Source: a bacterium
GTDB lineage: Bacteria > Vulcanimicrobiota > Xenobia > Xenobiales > Xenobiaceae
Direction of reading: 5' to 3'
DNA length: 9,527 nucleotides
Assembly (NCBI GenBank): GCA_022839105.1
Contig: JALHDH010000118.1
Location: 1 to 9,527 of the forward strand
A model generated the notes under the pieces. The model made no database searches and had not been told where the DNA came from. It saw only the letters and a program-made list of their open reading frames with translations. Shown here piece after piece: positions 1 through 6,678 of this stretch (the stretch's first letter is position 1; the number at the start of each line of letters is the position of its first letter). A program made the position numbers and the translations under genes.

Positions 1-59
1 GGCCCTCGACTTTCCCTGACCAGAGCCTGTCCCCGGACGCGGCACCGTCCACAGCCCGG

Positions 60-86
60 ATCGCCGGTCGCCCGATGACCGACGAT
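60..86 (-). terminator. Hairpin downstream of the coiled-coil gene, possible terminator
   Basis: Read on the minus strand, two 10-base arms (plus-strand 60-69 and 77-86) can pair around a 7-base loop; nine pairs are Watson-Crick and one is a G-U wobble. It lies about 75 bases past the stop codon of the leftward coiled-coil gene, where a transcript end would be expected. A second, shorter stem (CGGGCC with GGCCCG at 88-93 and 104-109) sits just before it. Neither is followed by a T-run, so an intrinsic terminator is only a possibility. Nothing else recognisable lies in bases 1-160. Confidence 0.35.
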
Positions 87-160
87 CCGGGCCAAGACCC
101 GGTGGCCCGAGGAGTCAGGGCGTCGATTCGGGGACCGTGGAGAAGGCCTTCAGCCTGGGA

Positions 161-868
161 TCAGTAGCCGTCCAGGCTCCGGTACTCCTGCTCGCGCTCG
201 CGCAGGGTCCAGCTTTCGCGGCTGATGGCTTCGCTGATCCGGTAGACCTCGTTCTGCAGGGATTCGCGCTGCCGGGTCTTGTCGTTGATCTTCGACTCGA
301 GATCGTTGCGCTTGGAGTTGATGTTGGACATGCGGTCCTTGACCCGGGAGACCTCGTCCTGCAGGCGCTGCATCTTCTCCAGCAGGCGCCAGGCCTGGTC
401 GGACTGATCGCGCTCCTGGGCCTGGCGGTGCTCACGCTTGGTGCGGCCGTGCTCGATCTCCAGGCTGGCGCGACGCTCGTCCTCGCGGTTGTACTCCTCG
501 CCCAGGCGCCGGTTTTCGTTCTTCAGGGAGTCGATTTCGTTGCCCAGGCTGGAGATGGCGCTCTCCTTCTCGCGCTTTCGCGACTCGGCGTTCTTGACGA
601 ACTCGCGAAGCTTGTCGATCTCGCCCTTGAGCCACTCCTTGCGTTTCTGCTTTTCGAAGTCGTCCTTGGGATCCTTGGGCCAGGGCTCGAAGCGATCCCT
701 GGAACCCGCGAACTGGGCGTTCTTGTAGATCCCCGGCGAGGACTCCCGAGAGCCCAGGTTCACCTTGTCCTCCAGTCCGAAGAATGGATTGGAGGCGATC
801 GCCGGAGAGCTGGCGTTGGGGACCTCGGGCTTGGGTGGCTGGAAGCCGCCGATGGGGGAGTTGATCAC
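161..868 (-). CDS. Coiled-coil protein of unknown function
   Basis: The product is 235 residues and is not recognised as a named family. Residues 1-70 are rich in Pro, Ser, Asn and Gly, with no signal peptide or membrane segment, and look disordered. From about residue 71 to 231 the chain is almost entirely charged and heptad-like (repeated Leu/Ile/Met with Lys, Arg, Glu, Asn, Gln), which indicates one long coiled coil ending at a short LDGY tail. Such proteins are usually structural, scaffolding or adaptor proteins, but no role can be assigned. The start is GTG at 866-868, supported by a strong AGGAGGG ribosome site eight bases upstream; no better in-frame ATG exists. It is the last gene of the leftward string, 99 bp after thymidine kinase. 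Its Asn/Ser/Lys-rich composition differs from the Ala/Leu/Arg-rich neighbours, as expected for a coil with a disordered head. Confidence 0.82.
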   Translation of the reverse strand: MINSPIGGFQPPKPEVPNASSPAIASNPFFGLEDKVNLGSRESSPGIYKNAQFAGSRDRFEPWPKDPKDDFEKQKRKEWLKGEIDKLREFVKNAESRKREKESAISSLGNEIDSLKNENRRLGEEYNREDERRASLEIEHGRTKREHRQAQERDQSDQAWRLLEKMQRLQDEVSRVKDRMSNINSKRNDLESKINDKTRQRESLQNEVYRISEAISRESWTLREREQEYRSLDGY

Positions 869-967
869 GAAGAGACCCTCCTGGAGTGGCGGAGGGGAAA
901 CCCGCAGGCGCCACCCTCCTCATCCTGGATTATGCCACCGCCGGGACCCCTGGTTAAGGGGGGGATG
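869..967 (-). other. Spacer between tdk and the coiled-coil gene, with hairpin
   Basis: This 99-bp stretch is noncoding. On the minus strand GGTGGCG and CGCCAC arms (plus-strand 909-914 with 886-891) can pair around a 17-base loop, partly extended by flanking GGAG/CTCC bases. The hairpin ends just upstream of the AGGAGGG ribosome site of the coiled-coil gene (plus-strand 876-882), so it could be a terminator for tdk or a leader element. A shorter CCCC/GGGG stem (947-950 with 958-961) lies right after the tdk stop. No T-run and no clear promoter were found. Confidence 0.3.
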
Positions 968-1573
968 TTACCGTGCGGTGAAATCGGCGTCGGCCGCGGC
1001 CTTGGCTGCGTCGATCCGGGACTGGTAGCACTCAAAACAGGTGGGCGAGTAGCACTCCTCGGTGCCCAGCAGGACCGTGGGTCCGTCCACCAGGGCGTTC
1101 CCTTCAGGGTCATGCCGCAGGTTGAAGACCGCCTTGCGGTTGCAGAACCGGCAGGTGGTCTTGACCTCCTCGATGGCGTCGGCCAGTTCCATCAATCTCC
1201 GGGAACCCTCGAAGAGACGGGTCCGGAAGTCCGTGCGCAGCCCGTAGGCGATGACCGGGATGTTCATCGTGCGGGTCAGCTCGCGCAACTGCTCGACCAT
1301 CGAGGCGCTCAGGAACTGGCACTCGTCGACCAGCACGCAGGAGAGCCCTCGAAATCTCTCCGGGTCCAACCGGGTCTCGGCCTCCACCACCAGGTCGGCC
1401 GGGTACTCCAGCCCGGCTCTCGAGCGGATCGTCTGGTTTCCGAAGCGCTCGTCCATGGCGGGCTTGATCAGCATGACCTGCTTGCCCTGTTGGACGTAGT
1501 TGTGGCGGACCGCCAGGAGGTTCAGCGTCTTGGCACTGCCCATGGCGCCGTGACGGAAATAGAGCTTGGCCAA
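968..1573 (-). CDS. tdk: Thymidine kinase
   Basis: The 201-residue product is a class II (TK1-type) thymidine kinase, which phosphorylates thymidine to dTMP with ATP in the cytoplasmic pyrimidine-salvage pathway. The N-terminus MAKLYF leads into the P-loop region GAMGSAKT (9-16). The Walker-B-like segment with the expected catalytic glutamate is VLVDECQF (80-87, Glu84). The zinc site is provided by Cys141-x2-Cys144 and Cys179-x2-Cys182; the last position is His in the E. coli enzyme. The C-terminal thymidine-binding lasso (about 164-183, DGPTVLLGTEECYSP) is present. Length is normal for the family. The start is TTG at 1571-1573, chosen because the protein then begins exactly where homologues begin; only a weak GGGGG ribosome site precedes it. 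The P-loop has Ala14 where most relatives have Gly before the lysine. It follows the M48 gene by 111 bp, so it may be co-transcribed or have its own leader control. Confidence 0.96.
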   Translation of the reverse strand: MAKLYFRHGAMGSAKTLNLLAVRHNYVQQGKQVMLIKPAMDERFGNQTIRSRAGLEYPADLVVEAETRLDPERFRGLSCVLVDECQFLSASMVEQLRELTRTMNIPVIAYGLRTDFRTRLFEGSRRLMELADAIEEVKTTCRFCNRKAVFNLRHDPEGNALVDGPTVLLGTEECYSPTCFECYQSRIDAAKAAADADFTAR

Positions 1574-1684
1574 GGTCGACCCCCGGGTCTTGAGGATTCG
1601 GGCAGCCGGTCTGCCCGTCGGCCGGGAGGATTCTGCCCGACCTTCCGGCCTCCTCGCGAACCCGGGTTCGAATTGCCGTCGGGC
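1574..1684 (-). promoter_or_regulatory. tdk leader region with alternative hairpins and a palindrome
   Basis: This 111-bp noncoding stretch separates the M48 peptidase stop from the tdk TTG start. On either strand CGGGCAG (1599-1605) pairs perfectly with CTGCCCG (1611-1617) around a 5-base loop. A second identical CTGCCCG copy lies at 1633-1639, so the same arm could form two mutually exclusive stems. Further upstream is a perfect 14-bp palindrome, CGAACCCGGGTTCG (1657-1670), of the kind that could bind a dimeric regulator or fold as RNA. No T-run, and no recognisable -10/-35 pair, was found. The sequence features are certain; any regulatory function is inference. Confidence 0.35.
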
Positions 1685-2767
1685 TCAGCGCACCAGGAGC
1701 ACGCCCCGGCGCTGGCCCTGGGGGATCCGCACGATCGACACCCCATAGCGGCTGAAGGCACGCGCCCCCAGGACCCGGGGCATCTCCTGGGTCAGAAGAC
1801 GGTCCTTGACCTGGCCCTCGTTCAGGGTCTCCGGGAAGGTCCAGACGATCAGGCCCTGGTTCGCCTCCAGGCGGCCTTCTGCAGGGGGGGCCGCCTGCAT
1901 GTCCAGAGCCTGGCGCATGAGGTCGGGGTCTGGATTCAGGCCCGGCGGGTCGCTCTCCAGGGCCAGCATGACCTGCGCCTCGCGCAGCGAGTCGGTGGGC
2001 GGAATCTCCGAGTCGGATCGCGGGGCCGGGTGGACGGCCAGCGAACCCGCCAGCTCCTCGGCGTGGCGGATCCGGTCCTGGGTCAGCGGGTGGGTGCCCA
2101 CCAGGGAGTTGAGGAACTTCGGCATGCTGCCCTTGTTGTGGCGTTGAAGGGTCCTCAGGGCGTCCACCGCTCCCATCGGGTCGAACCCCGCGCGGGCCAT
2201 CATGCGGATTCCATCCGAGTCCGCCTCGCGTTCCATGTCCTGGGTGTAGCGGTTGGCCACCACCATGTTGGCCAGCGCGATGGTGTTGGCGGTCCCCTCG
2301 CTGACCCGGCCTCCGGTGAGCAGCCGGATCGCGGCCGCCAACCCCAACTGGCGGTACAGCGAGGCCTCCAACTGGCGGATCGAATGCCTCTTCTCGACGT
2401 GCTGGATCTCGTGGGCCAGGACGAAGGCCAGCTCGCGGTCGGGCATCTTTTCCATCAGGCCTCGGGTGGCGTAGATGAAGCCTCCGGGTACGGCCAGGGC
2501 GTTGATCTGGGGATCGTCCAGGATGCGGAAGCGCCAGGCCAGCTTGCGCTCCGCCACGTTCAGCAGCGGGCCGGCCACCCGGTTGAGCCGCTCGTTCATC
2601 GTCAGGTCGGTGTAGACCCGATACTCCCTCTCGATGTCCGCCGCCGTCTGCTGTCCGATGGCCACCTCCTGGCGTTCGGAGATCAGGGCTGCTTGGACCG
2701 GGGTTGACAACAGGACCACCCAGGCCGCCGCCAGGACGACCAGGCCGACCCTCCATCTCTTGTCCAT
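1685..2767 (-). CDS. Secreted M48-family zinc metallopeptidase
   Basis: The 360-residue product is a gluzincin protease of the M48 family, related to the periplasmic BepA/LoiP group that handles misfolded envelope proteins. Residues 1-26 form a signal peptide (Lys/Arg start, hydrophobic core, VQA cleavage site), so the enzyme is exported. The zinc site is HEIQH (119-123), with the third ligand expected from the EREAD motif (179-183). The family motif THPLTQDRI is at 225-233. From about 265 to 360 there is a C-terminal module, after a Pro-rich linker, that I do not recognise. I chose the ATG at 2765-2767 over one 11 codons upstream because it gives a clean signal peptide and has a strong GAGGAGGA ribosome site; the upstream start would lie inside the preceding gene. 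It begins 13 bp after the transporter-like gene stops, so the two are probably translationally close members of one operon. The exact subfamily is uncertain. Confidence 0.93.
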   Translation of the reverse strand: MDKRWRVGLVVLAAAWVVLLSTPVQAALISERQEVAIGQQTAADIEREYRVYTDLTMNERLNRVAGPLLNVAERKLAWRFRILDDPQINALAVPGGFIYATRGLMEKMPDRELAFVLAHEIQHVEKRHSIRQLEASLYRQLGLAAAIRLLTGGRVSEGTANTIALANMVVANRYTQDMEREADSDGIRMMARAGFDPMGAVDALRTLQRHNKGSMPKFLNSLVGTHPLTQDRIRHAEELAGSLAVHPAPRSDSEIPPTDSLREAQVMLALESDPPGLNPDPDLMRQALDMQAAPPAEGRLEANQGLIVWTFPETLNEGQVKDRLLTQEMPRVLGARAFSRYGVSIVRIPQGQRRGVLLVR

Positions 2768-2780
2768 GCCGTTCCTCCTC

Positions 2781-5700
2781 TCAGGATGCCGAGCAGCCAC
2801 ACCCTTCGGCCGGGGCCTGGTGGGTGGGCTGCATCATCTTCTGCAGTCTCTGGTCGCCCAGTCGGACGCGTTGGGTCAGGACCCGGAAGATCTTGAAGGC
2901 GATCTCGGGCATCTGCAGGATCAGCTCCTTGAGCCGGTCGCCTTCCAGCGACAGGAGCCGGGCGTCCTTGGAGACCAGGACCGTCGCGCTGCGCGGCTCG
3001 TCGTCCAGGATCGCCATCTCGCCGAAGTAGTCGATTCCCTGGCAGGTCGTCAGCAGCAACTCTTGGGGAGTCCCCCAGTTCTTGAGGATCTGGACCTCGC
3101 CTTCGACCAGCAGGAAGAGTTCCGAGCCCACATCGCCTTCCCGGAGGATCGTCTCCCCGGCCAGGTACTCGACCTCCTTGACGAGCTGGTTGATGGCCTC
3201 GAGCTGCTCGAGGGTCATCTGGGCGAAGAGCGGGACCCTCCGCAGGATCAGGAGTCTTTCCATCTTCACCTCCCGCACTTCGCCTTCTGGCGACTGCGTC
3301 CCGTGGCCGGCAGCGGCCATGGCCACCCAGCGGTCCGAGGAGACCCGGGCTTCCTCCAGCACGACCTCGGGGCTGGCGGGGGCCGGGATGGCACTGGCCA
3401 GGAGGAGGATCTTCTCGGCCAGGGGGCCTTCCTCCAGCATCAGGACCAGGTGGCCGGCACTCTCACGATCCCCCAGATTGGAGAGGACCTCCAGGGCATC
3501 GGCCCGGGATCGGGCGGATTCGAAGCGCAGGACCTTCTCGACGCTGCGCACGACCGACGGGTCTTCCAGCACCGCCAGGATGCGGAAGGCCAGCAGGCGG
3601 CTGCGGGTGGCCGTGTCCTCCAGGGCGGCGCGCAGGAATCTCAAGGGGACGTCGCCGTCCGGGGGCAGCACATGCAGGGCCATCAGGCTCTTCCAGGCTT
3701 CTTGGACGCGTTGTTGGAAGGCTTCGGAGAGGGCCTTGCGGGCTCGTGGCGAGCTTCCGGTGGCGATGGCAGCCAGGGCCGCCTCCACGGTCGAGAAGGC
3801 GTCGGCCTGAAGGTAGGCCTCCGCAGCCAGGACGCCCTCCTCCCCGGCGGCCTCCAGCTCGGCCGCCGCCCTGAGCCGGACCTCGCGGGCCGGATCTCCC
3901 AGCCCGCTGGCCAGGAGGGTGCGGGCCTCGGGGCTCTGGAAGGTGCCCAGGCAGCGGACGGCTCCCCGGCGTACGCGCCATTCGGGGTGGCGAAGGTGGC
4001 GGGCCAGGACCTCCAGATCCAGGCAGACCGGGCGGGAGACCTCGGCCAGGCGCTCCAGGGCCGCGGCCCGGAACTCCGCAGAAGGATCGGCTGCCCGGGC
4101 GACGAGCAGGTCCACCTGGTCCTCCTCCAGCACGGCCAGGGCGGCCAGCACCGTGGAAGGCGTCTCGTCCTGGACCATCCGGGCCAGGTCCTGGCGACCT
4201 TCCATCCCCGAGAGCCGGGCCGCCCGGGCCCGAACCTCGGGAACGGGGTCCTCGGCCAGGGCTCCCAGGGCCGTCCGGACCGGACTCAGCGAGGCATCCC
4301 GACGGGTCGGTCTGGCCAGGTCGGGCAACTGGGCCTGGAGGGCCTCCAGGGCCGCTCGGCGGACCTCCGCGAAGGGGTCGTTCAGGCAGGCCAGGATATG
4401 GGGAACCAGCCCGGCCTGGCGGGGGGCCTGGGCCAGCGCTTCCAGGACGGCCCGTCGCAGGCTGCTGGAGGGGTGACCCAGGGCCTGCAGGAGCGGTTCG
4501 ACCACACCCCTCCGGGCCAGCCGGGGTGCCAGTTGCTGGGCGGCCGTGGAAGGGGTTCCGGGGTCCTCCTCCAGGAAGCTTCCCCACAAGGTGGCCAGGC
4601 GTTGGACCTCCCACCGGCCGATCTCGTCACCGACCTCGTCCAGGTCCAGCCGGCCCGCCTTCAATTCGGTCACCAGGGCCTGCAGGTACTCCTGGCGGAC
4701 CTTGAGGTTGGCCAGGAGATAGAGCAGGGCCATCAGGCCCCCCGCCAGTGAAAGCTGAGAGATCGGCAGGTCTTTGGCTCCCAGCGCCAGGACGACTCCG
4801 GCTGCGGTCATCCCCGAGTAGACCACGATGCCCTCCAGGAAGGCCCGCATCCTCCCCCGGAATCGGGCCGGCAGGGCGTTGTAGACCAGGTTCCGGACCG
4901 GGGCAGACATGGCGTTCTCGAGCAGTTCCCGGTTGACCCGGGCGCCCACTGCGGCCGGAAGTCCCGGGGCCAGTCCGAGTCCGAGGAAGGACAGGATGGT
5001 CAGGCCCGGGTGGACCAGGTTGGCGCTGGCCACCCCGGCATGCTGGATCAACCGTGGGGTGAAGGCCACTTCGAGCACCACTTCCAGCAGGTTGGTCACC
5101 ATCAGGTAGATCCCCAGGAAGGTCGCCAGGGTTTCGGCGCTGGGAAAGGCCTCGACCAGGATCCCGGAGTACACGTACTGGCTGACGAACAAGGCCAGGA
5201 CCATGCTGGCAGCCGAGACCAGGAGCCAGCGGCTCAGGGGCGAGCGCTTCGTGTAGCGGACGGCGCCTTTCATCCCCTCCATCGAGGTCTCGTCCGCCTC
5301 CAGAAGACTCATCGGCCCCCAGCGGCGAAGGAGGCGTCGTGCCGCCACCAGGAGACCGGCCGTGGCCAGCAGGCCCACTCCCCAACCGGCGATCAGGGCC
5401 TCGGGGGGCAGGAGGCGGCTCAGGCCCGTGGCCAGAAGCCCCCCGAGGAACCCTCCCAGGCTGGAACCCACCGTGAAGAGCGGGAAGAGCCGCTTGGAGC
5501 TCAGGGTGTCGAAGTAGTCCCCGGTGAAGGTCCAGCAGTGGTTCTGGAAGACCGCGAAGGTCAGGAAGTACATGCAGAAGAGCAGCCACAGGGGCCAGTC
5601 CCATCGGGCCGCCATCCAGGTGGCCGGGATCAGCAGCAACCCGGCCCCCGCCAGCATCTGGGCGAAGTAGACGTCATTGCGCCGCTCGTCGACTCCCAGC

Positions 5701-5918
5701 GCATACAGAAGGGATCCGGCCACCGTCAGGGCCGAGGCCAGGATGAAGGCCATCGGCAGGTGGCTGAGGCCGACCCGGGAGAGGAAGAGGGCCTCCGAAC
5801 CCGCCAGCCCCAGGGTCTGGGCGACCTGGATCAGGCCGAAGAGAGTTCCGAAGAAGAGGAATCGCGAGCGCTCGCGTTCCCGGACCCCAGGCAGGAACTG
5901 CCACAGCCACGCGCTCAT
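2781..5918 (-). CDS. Membrane carrier (TLC/MFS-like) fused to HEAT repeats and a cyclic-nucleotide-binding domain
   Basis: This 1045-residue protein has three parts. Residues about 15-420 contain many hydrophobic segments consistent with a 10-12-helix carrier; the region with SSKRLFPLFTVGSSLGG resembles the ATP/ADP translocase (TLC) and related major-facilitator carriers. Residues about 460-870 are Ala/Leu/Arg-rich helical repeats with the recurring D-P-x-x-x-V-R-x-x-A pattern of HEAT repeats, a protein-interaction solenoid. Residues about 886-1025 are a cyclic-nucleotide-binding domain: the phosphate-binding cassette FGEMAILDDEPRSATV (from Phe965, with Glu967 and Arg976) has the residues expected for cAMP or cGMP binding. 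The protein ends in a GCGCSAS tail. The likely picture is an inner-membrane carrier or former carrier with a large cytoplasmic signal-sensing part; substrate is unknown. The ATG at 5916-5918 has a GAGG site about ten bases upstream and lies 7 bp after the DUF4126 gene. The domain order is clear; transport activity is not shown. Confidence 0.9.
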   Translation of the reverse strand: MSAWLWQFLPGVRERERSRFLFFGTLFGLIQVAQTLGLAGSEALFLSRVGLSHLPMAFILASALTVAGSLLYALGVDERRNDVYFAQMLAGAGLLLIPATWMAARWDWPLWLLFCMYFLTFAVFQNHCWTFTGDYFDTLSSKRLFPLFTVGSSLGGFLGGLLATGLSRLLPPEALIAGWGVGLLATAGLLVAARRLLRRWGPMSLLEADETSMEGMKGAVRYTKRSPLSRWLLVSAASMVLALFVSQYVYSGILVEAFPSAETLATFLGIYLMVTNLLEVVLEVAFTPRLIQHAGVASANLVHPGLTILSFLGLGLAPGLPAAVGARVNRELLENAMSAPVRNLVYNALPARFRGRMRAFLEGIVVYSGMTAAGVVLALGAKDLPISQLSLAGGLMALLYLLANLKVRQEYLQALVTELKAGRLDLDEVGDEIGRWEVQRLATLWGSFLEEDPGTPSTAAQQLAPRLARRGVVEPLLQALGHPSSSLRRAVLEALAQAPRQAGLVPHILACLNDPFAEVRRAALEALQAQLPDLARPTRRDASLSPVRTALGALAEDPVPEVRARAARLSGMEGRQDLARMVQDETPSTVLAALAVLEEDQVDLLVARAADPSAEFRAAALERLAEVSRPVCLDLEVLARHLRHPEWRVRRGAVRCLGTFQSPEARTLLASGLGDPAREVRLRAAAELEAAGEEGVLAAEAYLQADAFSTVEAALAAIATGSSPRARKALSEAFQQRVQEAWKSLMALHVLPPDGDVPLRFLRAALEDTATRSRLLAFRILAVLEDPSVVRSVEKVLRFESARSRADALEVLSNLGDRESAGHLVLMLEEGPLAEKILLLASAIPAPASPEVVLEEARVSSDRWVAMAAAGHGTQSPEGEVREVKMERLLILRRVPLFAQMTLEQLEAINQLVKEVEYLAGETILREGDVGSELFLLVEGEVQILKNWGTPQELLLTTCQGIDYFGEMAILDDEPRSATVLVSKDARLLSLEGDRLKELILQMPEIAFKIFRVLTQRVRLGDQRLQKMMQPTHQAPAEGCGCSAS

Positions 5919-5925
5919 CCCGGGC

Positions 5926-6585
5926 CTACCTCAAGGACCGCGCGTCGGGTTCTTGGGGGCGCGGTCCGTAGCCGGTCATCGGCACGGACGGAGTCTGGGC
6001 AGCGGCCTCGGGTTCCATGGAGCGCCGGTAGAGATCCAGGCGCACCCGGGTCAGAAGCCAGAAGGCCAGCCCGACGAGGGCCAGCAGGACGGGGACCGGG
6101 TTGAAGAAGGCCAGCAGGGTGGCCCCTCCCGCCAGGAGATCCTCTGCCAGGCTCAGCCCGGGATTCACCCAGGCGCGATTCCACTGCCAGCGGATCATCC
6201 GGAATCCGATCTTCAGGCGCAGGATGGGTTGGCTGAAGAGCAGTCCGACGGCCAGTGCCGCCGAGAAGTTCCAGGCCACCGTCGGCATCTGCAGGACGGC
6301 AAAGCAGGCCAAAACCCCGGCCATCGGGCGCAGGATCAGCAAAGGCAGCTCGAAGACCCGCGCCACCCAGGGGATCTTGTCCGAGACCATCTCGAGAAGC
6401 GCCAGCAAGCCCACCACCGCCAGGAAGAGGTCGGACTCCATCCACCTGAGATCGGCGGGAACGCGAAAGGGCCCGGCCAGGCCGTAGCGGGAGACCAGGG
6501 CCACCTCCAGGACCGGAAGGAAGGCCCTCAGACCCGTGCAGGCCGCCAGGCACGCTGCCAGGAAGAGGCTCGCAAACCACCCCAC
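5926..6585 (-). CDS. DUF4126-type integral membrane protein
   Basis: The product is about 219 residues and mostly hydrophobic, with segments at about 1-40, 52-66, 74-125 and 150-182, then a charged Pro-rich C-terminal tail (about 187-219). Near the N-terminus it has ACTGLRAFLPVL (15-26), and further on a Leu-Glu-x3-Asp-Lys-x-Pro motif (Glu65, Asp69, Lys70, Pro72), both of which I recognise as typical of DUF4126 proteins, whose function is unknown. The start is uncertain: GTG at 6583-6585 keeps the whole conserved first helix and has only a weak CCAGG-like ribosome site. The first in-frame ATG (6441) would cut off the TGLRAF motif. The frame stays open further upstream, but that part is antisense to the divergent phosphatase gene. 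It is the first gene of the leftward string and ends 7 bp before the carrier gene, so co-transcription is likely. Confidence 0.78.
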   Translation of the reverse strand: MGWFASLFLAACLAACTGLRAFLPVLEVALVSRYGLAGPFRVPADLRWMESDLFLAVVGLLALLEMVSDKIPWVARVFELPLLILRPMAGVLACFAVLQMPTVAWNFSAALAVGLLFSQPILRLKIGFRMIRWQWNRAWVNPGLSLAEDLLAGGATLLAFFNPVPVLLALVGLAFWLLTRVRLDLYRRSMEPEAAAQTPSVPMTGYGPRPQEPDARSLR

Positions 6586-6678
6586 CTGCCTGGGATTCAG
6601 GCCGAGGGCCGGAACTCCTGGCGGGCCCTTCGTCCGGTGGCCTGGAGGGAAGGGCGGCGCGGGGAGGAATCGGGGGAG
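6586..6678. promoter_or_regulatory. Divergent intergenic region
   Basis: This 93-bp stretch separates the leftward DUF4126 gene from the rightward response-regulator gene and is the natural place for two diverging promoters. It is very GC-rich and I could not find a convincing -10/-35 pair on either strand. The only clear signal is GGGGAGGA at 6661-6668, which serves as the ribosome site of the rightward gene, about ten bases before its GTG. The regulatory role is inferred from gene orientation alone. Confidence 0.3.

Noticed and set aside
1661..1675. GGGTTCGAATT resembles a tRNA T-arm.
   Set aside because: The flanking bases do not pair as a T-stem, and no acceptor, D or anticodon arm could be found on either strand.
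137..2707. A very long open frame on the plus strand (856 codons) and another at 2634-4751.
   Set aside because: They lie antisense to the coiled-coil, tdk, M48 and carrier genes. Their Gln/Gly/Leu-rich, low-complexity products are what codon bias in GC-rich genes produces on the other strand. No motif or ribosome site supports them.
6592..6603. GGATTCAGGCC occurs here and again at 7911-7921.
   Set aside because: An 11-base match in GC-rich DNA with no inverted partner at the first site is too short to support a repeat element.
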